Below the pieces are notes generated by a model that was not told the origin of the DNA, made no database searches, and saw nothing but the letters and a program-made list of their open reading frames with translations. Both the position numbers and the translations under genes were made by a program. 64,000 nt of DNA from positions 18,305,868 to 18,369,867 of the forward strand of contig CM024168.1 of assembly GCA_013433145.1 (NCBI GenBank). Direction: 5' to 3'. The first letter of the stretch is position 1. Each line of letters opens with the position of its first letter. Source of the DNA: Ascaris suum. Taxonomy: Eukaryota > Nematoda > Chromadorea > Rhabditida > Ascarididae. Shown in pieces: positions 27,101 to 37,540 of the stretch.

Positions 27101-30100
27101 GGCAGTTGATTACCTGCCTCGTGGCAGGGTGACACGAGAGGGAATCCATACCTCGTTCCTCGCTTATCCAACTGATTGACCACTGAACTTGTGGTGCACA
27201 GTGTGCATCATGCCAGCCGCCTGGACGCGCGCATGAGCAACTCGCTTGTTTTACTTTATAGTTTTTGTCTCGCCTCATTGTTGAAAGGAATGCTCCCTTG
27301 ATTCGCTCATTTTCAGCTTTAAAAGACTTCGACTTGTATTCCAAGCTAAAAATATGCGTTCATCAACTACGAATGACAGAATCCTGTCCTAGTGTGTATT
27401 TCTGGTGCAAAACGCTCTGCATAGAAAAAATCGTTCAGGCAGTACAAAAGGAAATTTCTGGAATGGAAGCAATGAAGGCTTTTTGCAATTTCTGAATAAC
27501 AGCAGAAAATTTTTTTCAAGCACTCCTTCCATCGTTCGATGTGATTTAGGCCCAGCGGATGCGAAAACCTTGAAAGATGTCGGTACGATTTCGTACTCCT
27601 TCTGTCCCCTTGATCCGCAAGTTTTTTATTTTCCGGCCAGGAACTAATATCCCAAAACTAAGAAAGGAAGGAAGTTTTCACCTGTATAGTCAGTTACAGC
27701 AAGTTGATGGAGAAAGATTGCAAACATTTTGTTATTGGCCACGTTTTCTGGTCTGTTCATCCCGTCGGAGTGGTCACCTTGTATGATCGCACATAGTAAC
27801 AATTATAGATTTCACTGTCATATGCGTCAGCTGCTGTAGCTATTATGCTGCAAGCTGGACGACAATAACAGCCGTTCTCCCGCTAACGTTTCCATTTGTG
27901 AAAGGATCATCAGAACGCTGGAAAAGGGAAAACGGCATCATATTAAGCACGAATGAAACATGCAAAATTAATAGAGTTCTTGCATCCTGCATATGATATT
28001 TTCGGTTTTTCATCGTTCTAACGACGGTTTCACAGGTCGAAAAGTCAGTACGGTGAACAAAGCGGTTATTGTTGTCAGCTGATTTGCACACAACAGTGGG
28101 AACACCTGACGCATTTCCGGATGACATTTGTAAGTGCATTTATGTGTTATGGCATCACTGTGCCTTCGCGATTCAGAGGTACGGTCAGCTGACAGTCAGA
28201 CTTTGCTGGTTGGACTTTCTAATCATCGGCTGCTGAAAGTGACGTTTTCGATTCCACATTTTTGGCATTTTATTTATATTTATTTTCACCTTGCGGTCTC
28301 GGAATCAGAAAATATACAAAAGGCTTATGAATACGAACATCACTACGTTGAGAAAACAGAAGGATTCATGGCACAGCAAATAATGGAAACAACTATAGGA
28401 AAAATTGCGAAATGTCCCCAAAGCATCCAAACGAACAGGCTTCAAACACCCTGGGGTTCAGTTCAGAAGTGTATCAATTGTGTGGAGGTCATTTCGTGGA
28501 AGATGGTTCTGAAAGTTGTGCAGAACATTTTATATGGACGGCACTTTTTGGCGAGGTAAAAATAATGGCGTACGCAAACTGCGGAGAGAGAGACAGGCTG
28601 CAACATTTTTGAGAGCGGAATGCCCCGAGACCTGCGGACAAATAATTTCATAAGTGAGAATGCAGTCAGATTTGGGTCTGCGATATTCTAGTGATTTCAC
28701 GTCAAATGTTAAGTGGTAGAGTAAATAGGCTCGTGTAGAATTCGACAAACGTTGTGGAAAGGAATACCAATGAAGCATTTTTGGGTATTCTTCGACAGTG
28801 TCTGAAATCAAATAGGGGATCATACAGAGGTTACAGCTTTCCAGTACGGGTCAGGAGGAAAATAATGTTCGGTACATTTATGCTGCAAACCGTGGGGCAA
28901 TTAGGGTCATTATTTCCACCTTACATTATACGTCATATGTCTTAGCTTTTTTCTTCGTATCCATAAAATTGTGTTTTAGTGAGGGGATTTGTTGGGGCAG
29001 TTAGTTTTGTCGACAGTATTGATGCTCGTAGTTTGAGAAGGTTTGATTTCTTGGCAGGTCGATGTATTGGATGCATTAAAATATTTGTAAGCATGACACA
29101 TTTAAACATATATGCTTCTTGCCTTGAGAGCACTTTGGAACTTATTCTGCTGATGAGTTTTCTCTTCGTCTACTTGTGTAGGTTTCTTCACTTGAGACTT
29201 GCATTACCAATTATATCCAAGTATTTGCGACGCTATGACAAATAGGTTTGGGTTATTGGTTTCGTCAGATACCGAAGAAGAGTAGAATGCTCATCACTCA
29301 CTCAGAATAAGCAGTACGCATATCAGATTAAGGAGAAGTCGACACACTTTCGGACAAGTGTCAAACGTGGTTACTTCTACGTATTAGTGTACGAAACTGC
29401 ACTTTCAAGGTCAGTCCGTCAGTAGCTCAAAAGGTGATCAGCGATAATGGGGAGGAGCGTCGGAATAATAAATTTATTTTCAGTCTGCTATTGGATTTCG
29501 CATGGAATTTTTTAGTTCGATTAGCTTGTTCATTTCGGTGAATACCACTAACAATTTATGTTATTCATCACTCAGTAGCGAATAGAAGCACGCTGTCTGC
29601 GGCTTATTTGAGGTCAGCACAAAAAAGAGACTTCATAATTTGCCGCAAACTAATGTGATAATTTGCGGCATTGATCTATTCGCGCGTCATGTCTATATTT
29701 CGAATGTGACCTCCGCACACTTTTGCAATCAGAAAACGTCTACTGTAGTTGAACGCGTGCGCAATTTTCCTTTCTGCAGTGTTACTTCTCATTTTTTCAC
29801 TTCTTCAACCGACACTTGCAGTTGTGATGCAATATCCCTTTGCAGCACTTTTTCATCTTCTGTACGCCTTCCGAAATTTCGTGGCATCTTGCAGTTTTTT
29901 CTTTTCTGTGTGTTTTTCGAAACTAGGAATATTTGTTTCTCGACAGATGCATGCACACCCAAGTTGGATCCACGTTCCAAAAGTGAGCCTTGTGGTCTTT
30001 GGTCATTTTTGTTCACTGTTCCCTCAAATCATCGCCCGAAATATTGGCCCGGGGTTGAAGCATCGTCACTCACTTTAATGCAAAAACTAAGGTTTGTAAG

Positions 30101-31972
30101 CTATAAACTCATGTCACACTGTGAACATCTAATCAATTACTAATCCATCTTTGTGACCGGGTATAAGCACCTGTCATGAGATCAGTAGTCATGAGAGTAG
30201 AAAAGAAATTCATGTGCTGTCCTCTGAGTGTAATGTAAGTTTTGAGGGAAGCGGAGGGAAATTTGTGTCCGGAAAGGTTGTGCAGGGGAAGAGAGCTTGC
30301 ACCCGGAAAGGTTATGAAACGAGTGGAAACTTGCAACCGGAAAAGTAGCAATTTCTAGAATGCAGGGATCACGTTTACTGCTTTGCTATGCTCCACTTTT
30401 ATTTACCTCTTCATTTCCATTTATGTTTTCTTCGAGGCTAGGTTTTCAGGCATTAGATTTGATAATATACGTAAGTGGTCATAATGCTGTTAAAGATAAG
30501 GATGCAAAAGTGACGTACTCATTCGCGAAAGTTGTTGTCATAACTCTAAGTCCTCCCTATTTTGGTATTCGCACGTAAGGTGATTGGCATTGCATTGTTT
30601 TTTACCCGTCTTGCATTCTTCTTGCAAAACAAATTCTTCGTTCCTTCGCCATCCCGGCCTCTCGAAATGTTTGGATCGTGTAGAATCCCGCACAGGGCGT
30701 TTCCAGTCACAGATATGTGGAATATGATGCTTTTTACAAGATAAGATCGTGAAGAAGACCTTCATAGACCCATCACGGATTAACCTGTGAAATGTTAAGG
30801 CACTGCCGAGTTTCGTGATTGGCGTTTTTCGAACATATAAGTTCTAAATGAGTATTTGAATTGATTTTTTTCTTTGCCGGTGATCCCTCAGAGTTGGTTT
30901 AGGACGTCAGTTTTAACACGTGATGTGCTCCACTGCTAAAATCATACATTGCGTGTTAGGCTGTTCCTAACTGCAAAAAATTTTGCCAAGAATAGCATGG
31001 TGGAAAAACGTTCCTTTTTCAGCTGTTAAAGCGCGTCGTAAATTTTTTTCTGTTTGTGTGAGCTATAACCATACGACTGTTAATGATCCTGCATTAACTT
31101 ATGCACTTCGTGAATTTAAGAGCTTTATGCTGCAACCGTAACGTATCCAGAATATGTGAAAATCATCATCGAAGTGGCGGCCTATGTTGGTTGCAGCTAT
31201 GAGCGCGTTGAAAAGCGCATTGTATAAAGCAACTTATCATGTCTTTAATTTTCCGACAAGAAGCTAGATTAGAGCAGCCGGCGAGTGACTAGAAATTTGA
31301 AGGAAAATATGCAATCGACATAAGCTTTGATTTCGGACTGTGTGAAAAAACTTCCCTCATCTGACGACTTTGCATGATTATGGCCTGGATCCGGATGGAC
31401 CTTTGTTGTCCCTCATGCTCGCTTCTGCACCTACGACTCTGATATAAATTGGCTTCTGTTCTCCTCCATTTCAGCTTTCTCGGCTACGTCCGTGCAGTTC
31501 TGATAAGAATTTGTTTTTGATATCCTTATTCCATCCCCGACTAGACATTGATCAGAATTGATCTTTATCCTCCCTCCTTTTATCTCTTTTAGCTACTGCT
31601 TAGATAAAAATGAAGTTTTCTGTGATCATGTGAATTACACAGTTTGCATTATAAATGGTTAAAGCTAAATTTACTTTAGTTTAGACCTAATAATAACTTT
31701 ACTTACTCGTTCGAATCATGAATTGATGGCCTTTATAAATTGGTCGAAATAAACAGCACGTAGCATAACCTCACATCTCCTCATTTTCCTAATGATGTGC
31801 ATAAGTAGAGGTGTTACTTTCAGAATGTGCCGATCGACACATTTCTTGCCGACACTGGCAAATTGATGGTCACTGCCACGGAAAATCGGAACTCTTCATG
31901 CAAGAGAATTGCCGCGCTTCGTGCAGACTTTGCAGAACACTGAAGGACGCCGACTGCTTCAGACCTTCAGCC
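1531..31972 (+). CDS. Secreted tyrosinase-like type-3 copper oxidase with two ShK domains (11 exons, 3' end incomplete)
   Basis: Joining exons 1531-1653, 2729-2908, 8615-8788, 9707-9774, 11380-11580, 13824-13927, 19518-19708, 21580-21667, 22774-23003, 24904-25114 and 31824-31972 gives 1719 nt (573 codons) with every phase matching. Family role: oxidation of phenols to quinones by a dinuclear copper centre, here in a secreted protein. Seen: signal peptide about 1-20; Cys-containing N-terminal segment; copper A histidines H157, H167 and H176, the last two in [23 protein letters not shown] core; copper B H298, H302 ([12 protein letters not shown]) and H325 in [12 protein letters not shown]; Cys-rich segment about 393-450; ShK domains about 481-515 and 525-560. 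Nematode tyr proteins have this architecture. Odd: residue 324 is Phe where the family usually has His. The final exon ends at a GTGAGT donor, so terminal residues are missing from this model. I do not assign a specific tyr number. Confidence 0.9.
2729..2908 (+). CDS. Tyrosinase exon 2
   Basis: The acceptor is ACTTTCAG and the donor is GTAAGC; both ends are phase 0. It encodes LQRNARFSR, which continues the helix begun in exon 1, and ends with [13 protein letters not shown], the Cys cluster preceding the central domain. An earlier acceptor at 2689 is in frame but would add 13 codons not expected in the family. Confidence 0.85.
2909..8614 (+). other. Intron 2 (5.7 kb)
   Basis: The intron contains a TA microsatellite (3119-3177) and a Lys/Arg-rich reverse-strand stretch of open frames at about 5170-5960 that may be a decayed element. 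No conserved exon is seen, and family continuity across the 2/3 junction (CPYFR then GRIGP) leaves no gap to fill. Confidence 0.6.
3119..3177. repeat. TA dinucleotide microsatellite
   Basis: About 29 uninterrupted TA units lie within intron 2 of the tyrosinase gene. A second tract of similar length occurs near 55.2 kb. Confidence 0.98.
8615..8788 (+). CDS. Tyrosinase exon 3 (first copper A His)
   Basis: It encodes [16 protein letters not shown] and ERIRYHNAM, typical of the segment before the copper A site, and ends with VEHFN, supplying the first copper A histidine (H157). The acceptor is the weak AATTTAAG and the donor GTTAGT. An upstream consensus GTATGT at 8766 would remove this histidine and break the phase, so it was not chosen. 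Confidence 0.8.
9707..9774 (+). CDS. Tyrosinase exon 4 (copper A core)
   Basis: This 68-nt exon is too short for simple ORF finding. The acceptor is CTCTTCAG and the donor GTATGC. It encodes [19 protein letters not shown], with the second and third copper A ligands (H167, H176). The phase 2 end joins exon 5 to give KRAEIALRL. Confidence 0.95.
11380..11580 (+). CDS. Tyrosinase exon 5
   Basis: It starts after TATTTGCAG and encodes [18 protein letters not shown], a hallmark of the nematode tyrosinase fold, then a loop with [14 protein letters not shown] and FWTTMEGR. It ends in phase 2 at donor GTATAA. Confidence 0.95.
13824..13927 (+). CDS. Tyrosinase exon 6
   Basis: It follows a long T-tract and TTGCAG. 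It encodes [16 protein letters not shown] and VLAYTAPLQ, the helix and linker between the two copper sites. It ends in phase 1 at donor GTGGGA. Phase joins create R249 upstream and G284 downstream. Confidence 0.9.
13928..19517 (+). other. Intron 6 (5.6 kb)
   Basis: The intron contains a perfect 18-bp palindrome with a third repeated arm (14899-14940), listed separately. Several short open frames (for example 14257-14439, 16539-16820 and 17795-17980) show no domain and are not needed for protein continuity. Confidence 0.55.
14899..14940. repeat. Palindrome / triple-arm inverted repeat
   Basis: The motif AATTTTAGAAC occurs at 14899-14909 and 14930-14940, and its reverse complement at 14923-14933. 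The last two overlap to give the perfect 18-bp palindrome GTTCTAAAATTTTAGAAC at 14923-14940. Confidence 0.95.
19518..19708 (+). CDS. Tyrosinase exon 7 (copper B site)
   Basis: The acceptor is AAATTTCAG and the donor GTACTC. It encodes [14 protein letters not shown] (H298, H302), [15 protein letters not shown] (H325) and [10 protein letters not shown]. The three inferred copper B ligands are present. The residue before H325 is Phe instead of the His seen in the usual HHAFxD motif. Confidence 0.95.
21580..21667 (+). CDS. Tyrosinase exon 8
   Basis: It starts after TGCTTGCAG and encodes [15 protein letters not shown] and [13 protein letters not shown], the conserved segment after the copper B helix. 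It ends in phase 1 at GTATGT; the split Gly joins exon 9 as RDGLSN. Confidence 0.95.
22774..23003 (+). CDS. Tyrosinase exon 9 (Cys-rich segment)
   Basis: The acceptor is CATTCCAG and the donor GTAACG. It encodes [15 protein letters not shown], then eight further cysteines in the pattern [28 protein letters not shown] and GRC. This Cys-rich block follows the oxidase domain in nematode tyr proteins and probably forms a disulfide-linked module. Confidence 0.93.
24904..25114 (+). CDS. Tyrosinase exon 10 (ShK domain 1)
   Basis: The acceptor is GGTTGCAG and the donor GTCAGT (phase 1). After a linker, it encodes an ShK domain: [17 protein letters not shown], then NYMQQFC and ASCAFC. There are six framework cysteines plus one extra Cys next to the second. 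Confidence 0.92.
26020..26201 (+). CDS. Candidate alternative 3' exon of the tyrosinase gene
   Basis: An acceptor-like CTTCATAG ends at 26019. The frame that continues exon 10 in phase 1 stays open for about 60 codons to TAA, reading [19 protein letters not shown] and onward, basic and soluble. Used as a terminal exon it would give a single-ShK isoform. No known domain is recognised, so it may be a chance frame. Confidence 0.25.
30262..30345. repeat. 34-bp tandem repeat, about 2.4 units
   Basis: CCGGAAAGG-like cores recur at 30269, 30303 and 30337, exactly 34 bp apart, with the spacer conserved in part (ending CTTGCA/ACTTGCA). The last unit is truncated. Confidence 0.85.
31824..31972 (+). 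CDS. Tyrosinase exon 11 (ShK domain 2)
   Basis: The acceptor is TTACTTTCAG. It encodes a second ShK domain ([30 protein letters not shown]) with all six cysteines, then DADCFRPSA. It ends in phase 0 at GTGAGT (31973). If the donor were ignored, the frame would run to a stop at about 32117. No convincing following exon was found. Confidence 0.88.
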
Positions 31973-32477
31973 GTGAGTCATGGTCCTTTTCTGCACATGC
32001 AGTTTAATAGGATCTCAGAAACGTTCCACATTCGTTACTTGCAACTGTTTACTTTGCGAACTACATCGTTAATTTGTATCTACACCGTGCACATAAAATC
32101 GTGTATCCAGTTTACCTGACTTTTGAAGTTCCAAAGAGAAAATGTTTTTTGTAAGGTCAGTAAGGATGAATTACAAGAAATGCTATTCAAGCAGCTCAGC
32201 GTCGTTGAATTTTTAGCCCATGAAGGAATACGGCCAATGAAACTTGGACTGCTGCATTTTTATAGTCAAGATGTCGACTCTCAAGGTCAAGCCTATTTTT
32301 GAGCAGCAAAGTAGGTGAAAATAAGGAATTGGCTCACGACGAGCTCCATTTAGGGGAGGCCTGCTTGGGCGATCAGTGTTCGAACCAGTCGCAAAGAGGA
32401 AAAAAGAAAAGACAAAGTTATTAGTAGGTCCATAAGTACCATTCCGCATAGCCGCCTTGACCTCCTAAAATGTCTTG

Positions 32478-32955
32478 AAAGTTGGTGCCATGAAGCCTTT
32501 CGTCACCCTAAAACGAGATCGAGTGGTCCGTTCTCAGGATATATTACAGCTATTTGAAAATGACAAAAAAGATTTTCTTAGCGCCATCGTTTTCTATATC
32601 CGGGATCAGCATTCAAAAGAAGCCCGCAAGGAGTGCGAGCGTGTTGTTTCTCTGATGAAATTCAGACCTCCTTTGCAGTCCCAAGTTTGGATGGTTTTGG
32701 GATGAACTTTTTAGGACGAGGACAGAATATTGCTTACAGACTATCTAGAAAGAAAAAAAGACAATTACCGGCCCATATTTCTCTAATTTGCTTCGAAGAC
32801 TTCGTGAGAACGTCAAGAAAAAAGGAGGGAAGCTGATCCAAGGAATCTTGCTTTTGCCCGATAATTTCCCCGCCCACACCTGTCAACATTCGATCATCGC
32901 AGCTCAGGTCAACCCACTCAACTTCACCTTTTACCATGCACTTTGGATTTAGCTC
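32478..32955 (+). mobile_element. Decayed mariner-type transposase
   Basis: Three frames joined by frameshifts and stops resemble successive parts of a mariner DDE transposase: DILQLFENDKKDFLSAIV and FYIRDQHSKEA in the first frame (to the stop at about 32703), DEDRILLTDYLERK in the next, then ITGPYFSNLLRRLRENV and ILLLPDNFPAHTCQHS. The region expected to read TGDE(T/S)W between SAIV and FYIRD is missing, removing the first catalytic Asp; the Asp of the DNxPAHT motif remains. Terminal inverted repeats were not identified. The copy is non-functional. Confidence 0.82.
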
Positions 32956-33827
32956 ACATCAGTCTTTTTTTTTTGGAAATTTGAAACCGCATTTTCGATA
33001 AAACCGGCACGAAATGAATGAAGAAAATGTTGGAGGGTTCTTTTTTTAAATGTGCTCTTTAAACTGTTTCCCCGTGATTATTGCAAGTGTGCGACTGCAG
33101 AAGTTTTTGAAGTCAAAAAGTTAGGGCTGAAGGCAAAAGCTTTCGATCAGGCCTTTCCGTAGATTTTTGTGAAAGTTGGTCACTGAAACATGCTAGAAGC
33201 AATAATGGAAAATGGCTGCAAGCAATAGTTACAGCTTAGTGGCATGCTTTTTTGATTAAATTTCGAACAGGATGTGTCACGCAATAACTCATATATGAAA
33301 ATTTTTGAAACATATGAGAAATATTTTTAATGCCTTTGCCAATAAACTTTTCTGGGCTAGAAATAAGCAATATCTTCATGCGATTGTCGCGAAAAAGAAA
33401 TGAAGTCATTCGTTCGATTAGCACTGATGCTAAGGAGCGCTGCTTTGAAGATATCATATTGAGAAAAGAATGTTGAGGTGGAGGCGTTAGAAATTCCAAC
33501 GTTGTAATGGAGTGTTTCGTAATTTGCTGTGTTATTGCGTGTATCTTACTGAAATTAGGGAGCCGTTGTGATGCAGGTGCTTGTAGATGTCACCCTCACA
33601 AATTGCCCTCAGTCAGGCTCCTGAGAATCTTAATATGGCAGTGAAGTCGCCCTGTCTTCCCTCACTCACAAGCGCGGGTTGAGCGATGAGTTCGGCGCGC
33701 TTTGCTCAGAGATGCAGAGGGCAGATTTTGTGAATGCTCACATCACACCAACGTATTTCATGAAGAAAACACCCAGCTGTTTCCTTGCGCTTCTTTCATT
33801 TGCTTCGGCTATTCTTTTCTTCTGCAG

Positions 33828-34036
33828 CGAAAGATTTTCATTATGATGTGGTGCTCGGTGGCCTTGAAGACCCTCCGATTAGTTGGGATATGGTCGCGTT
33901 GCTGTTACAGACGTTGGTTGGACCACTCGACGCAACCTTGCTCAAAATTCTACTTATTTTGGCACCAGGGGACTTCTTGCTTCATGCGCTGATGGATTCA
34001 TGTGAAGAGAGGGGAGTGGAAGAGGATGTTGGTTGA
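33828..34036 (+). CDS. Unassigned exon-like open frame
   Basis: After a good acceptor (TCTTCTGCAG) an open frame runs to TGA with VVLGGLEDPPISWDMVAL, a Leu-rich stretch (LLKILLILAPGDFLLHAL), and an acidic end. It needs an incoming phase of 1, so it cannot follow tyrosinase exon 11 (phase 0) directly. The family is not recognised; it may be chance. Confidence 0.2.
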
Positions 34037-37000
34037 GGCGATTTGCATATGGTACTGTAAATAATATACTGAGCTGATGTAGTAGCTTACGGTTAGAAAT
34101 GTTATAGTAGAGGTCTTATGATCTCAATGTTCAGAGATTATGGCTGCACTTTTGGGAGTGACTGATTTATTGAACTAAAGGAAATCGAGAATGTATTCTT
34201 CAATGTTGTTGACTGAAACTGTCTGAAATGAAGACTCTGCGCTATTCACAAGTAGACTTGATGTTAGTGTAAGTGATCGGCATGTCTCATGCAATACAAG
34301 AATCACTGGGAGCAACCGCTTTTTCAAACAACTCGCAATTTTATACATTTTTACCTCAAAATTTCCTGCGCATGTGACGAATACATCGAAGGGAGCTGAA
34401 CTCAGTTGTGAAATAGTTTCAGCCGATCTCGATTGGGCAAGGGTTGGAGCCGCACAAATCGGAACGCTTAAAGCGCAGTGTTGGCAAACGAAGAAAGTGC
34501 AGTAAATGTAAAGCAGCTTGAAAGGAATTCATCGAAAGCATTTATTCTTAAATGCGGCACATTGGTTCCACATCGGAAGCTTGTGATTAAGGTCTTTAAT
34601 GAACATTTCTGCTTCACTGTGGAGAAGATAGAGTATCTGAAAGATGGTAGTAGGCGAAAATATGTATGCATGCTCCAGGCTTGGTATGCATTTTCTGAAG
34701 TCCGCGCATGGACGGGGCTGGTTGCACAAATGCCCAAAATGACCAATGAAAGACCAATCGCCGAGCAACTTATTTGAGGCTGACTAGGTGTGGAGTTGGC
34801 TTAGAATTCATTTTCGGGTTAAACGCTATCGATTGATTTGCCGATAACTTGTGAAGAAAATGACGTTTATCAATTCCGGCAAAACTGTGGTGAGGGGGAG
34901 GGGGCTGTCAAAGATGGCGGAGGATGGCGAAGGCTGGAGCTAAATATGCAAATAAGTTTTCGCACATTTGGACATTTAAAATGAGCCAGCAGCAGATCGT
35001 TTTCCCATAGTGAATGCAAATGAATTTGCCTAGGAGTTTGCATTCATTAGCTGGCCTTCACACACTCCCGTATCTCGCTTATATTTCGCTGACGAGGTAA
35101 TTGAGTGAACAAGCTCGTAAAATGTTCTAAAATGCGTAGGTTTTTGATTGAGCGCACAGGTTTTTCGTTGGCATGATGGGATGGAGGGTATACGGTGATA
35201 CAGTTATTGTGTATGGATTGGCACTGGAAACACCATAGGTGTGATATAGATTATGTCAATGTTTGCAGTGATCTGGTTCTTATGGTTGTGAGTGGAACGA
35301 TAAGTTTATTAGCCGGTAGATTTTTAGGTTCAGTGGAAATTTGTTTCGCACCTAAGTGTGTAAAATGTGCTACAAGTAGTCGTAAGTGGTTTGGTCATGG
35401 TGGGAACAAACTCTTTCGTCCGCTCAAACAAGTAAGACTCAGGGAAAATGCAAAATGCGAGAGAGCGCAACAAGCTTTCGGAAACATTTCTTTGTAGACG
35501 TTAGAATACAGCTAGCATATATGGAATACGGAAAATAAATTGCAACTTTTTTTTTCATCAGGACTTTATGTGCATGGTTGTGTCTTCATACCTGTAATTT
35601 AAAAAGTCGTGTTTCTAAAGCTCTAGCAATCCTATCGCAGTTTATCTCCCGCATATTTGTTTGCACTAACTGTGCTCATCGAGCTGCAGAAAATGTTGAA
35701 CTACTTTAAAATTCAGCTGGGAAATATTTCATTAGAGTATATTTGTTGCATAATGTGGGTGAAAGCGCTATTTCTATGTTGATTTGTTATATTCACTGCG
35801 AAATATGTTGTTTGTGTGCGAAATGCGTGGGAGGCATAAGACTAACGACTGTGTATTTTTATAAAAATATATAAAAAGTGCATGCATTTCACGCATTAAA
35901 TGTGTATGCGCTGGAGGCATACAATAAAGAGCATACAACTAACAGTTTCTGTTGCTCTAATCGCACTGCACTGAATCCATCTACTGTACGCCCCAATGTG
36001 ACTTCACTCAAGGGTTACTGTCAACCTGGTTCGCATGTGCCTTGGAAATCAACGAAGGTGTGGTTCTGCAGGTCTCTCGGGTAAGGAGGACTGCCCTTTT
36101 AAGGGCCGCCTGGATAGCGCTCTGAGAATCGGAGGTCTGGAGCTCACTGCTTAGGCATAAAAGGTTCGTATTTAGGAGCTCGACAGTCACGAGCGCTTCT
36201 CAAATACCAATGGCGGCATCGAAAGGGATTTACCACACTTTTGCAAATCTGCATTTGTAAAACGTATTACGGCACCGTCGCAAAAAAGCGTAAGAGCATA
36301 TGTCTTTCTAGCGGTTTTAACTCGGTGAGCATTAAAATTGTGGTTACTGATGCATAACCCATACCGCAGGGTTTATTACAGTTACAAACAAGTTGATTCA
36401 TCTACTCCGAAAGGCGTTATAAACGGTCGGAACACCGGGTAGGTAGGATACGACGTTTGCCCTGCTTCTGTGCAGTGAAGTCAGATATTCCAAACGACCC
36501 TGATGTAGCGACAGTGGGATGCTGAAAAGAGAAAATGCGCACAAAAAATAAAGACTGCATTCCTTTCGTTTGTCCTTCATACATTCGTTTAGTCTCATTG
36601 AAGGGCATAGAATATAAAATAACCACACATAAAGGTATGAAATATAATTTGAGAAGCAAAACAGATGTAAAACAGTCCAATGGATGCTGAGTATCTCAAG
36701 TGAAAAATTCAGCCTGATTTCTCAGACAAATACCTCATCCTCAACAGTCAACAGTGAAGGTTCATCGAGACCCAACATTCAAACGTGAAACAGGAAAAGC
36801 CGACGCTACTCCGAATCTCCTCTTAACGAACTGTATTTTGAGTAGAAGCGTAGTGAAAAAAAATAGTAAGATATAGTCGTAATTTTTCCCAAGAATCAAA
36901 GTCTGTACTATACTAGTACTAGTCTCTGAAATCCAGGCTGTGCTATTCTTACAGTCTGTTTGAGAGTTTAAATTTGGTAGGATTGTGTACTACAGTGGCG

Positions 37001-37540
37001 TAAGTACGAGTAAAGTATTGAATGTTTAGTGCTTTTTGCACATTGGCATCGTTGGTTACGAACAACATGTGGACAGGGATTTACCAACAGATCACTATGG
37101 TGCTTTCCTCAAGCTGACGCAAAAGCGCACTTATGGGCTGCCACCATAGGCTTTTTGTGTGCCTCTGCACACCATTTTGAAGGGTCCTAGAACGGCGCTT
37201 GATGATGGATTCCTGCTGTTCTATCTTGCCAGTAGTGTGCTCAAATGCTTGATCGGAAATTCACGTTTGTGTAAGCATCGACCTGCGCAAGCTATACGAC
37301 CATTCTCTATGTTCTTAGGCCCCTTTTATTGTCCAAAAATGATGAGTGAAGCCGAAGAATTGTGGAAACGCTTAAATGAAGGTTTTAAGCACTTAATTTT
37401 GAATGTCGAACTTCAGTAGTCCACAATCTAAAGTCGTCGGCCAGACTTCCATATGTTGACGCAACAGATACCTACAGGAAAAACTGATGTCCTCATTTTG
37501 ATTCAGCGCCCAGACGAAAGGGTTTCGGCTAATTAATCCG
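34037..37540. other. Intergenic stretch, nothing assigned
   Basis: The stretch is AT-rich with short open frames on both strands (for example 34478-34777 and 35878-36084). None shows a domain or coherent splice structure. Confidence 0.5.

Larger units (their letters stand above)
25115..31823 (+). other. Intron 10 (6.7 kb)
   Basis: This is the longest intron of the gene. It holds the candidate alternative exon at 26020-26201 and a 34-bp tandem repeat at 30262-30345. No additional ShK-encoding exon was seen. Open frames at 28134-28559 and 29640-30143 lack any recognisable domain. Confidence 0.5.

Noticed and set aside
29640..30143. 167-codon plus frame and overlapping frames in intron 10
   Set aside because: No recognisable motif, strong Phe/Ser/Cys bias from pyrimidine-rich sequence, and competing open frames on both strands.
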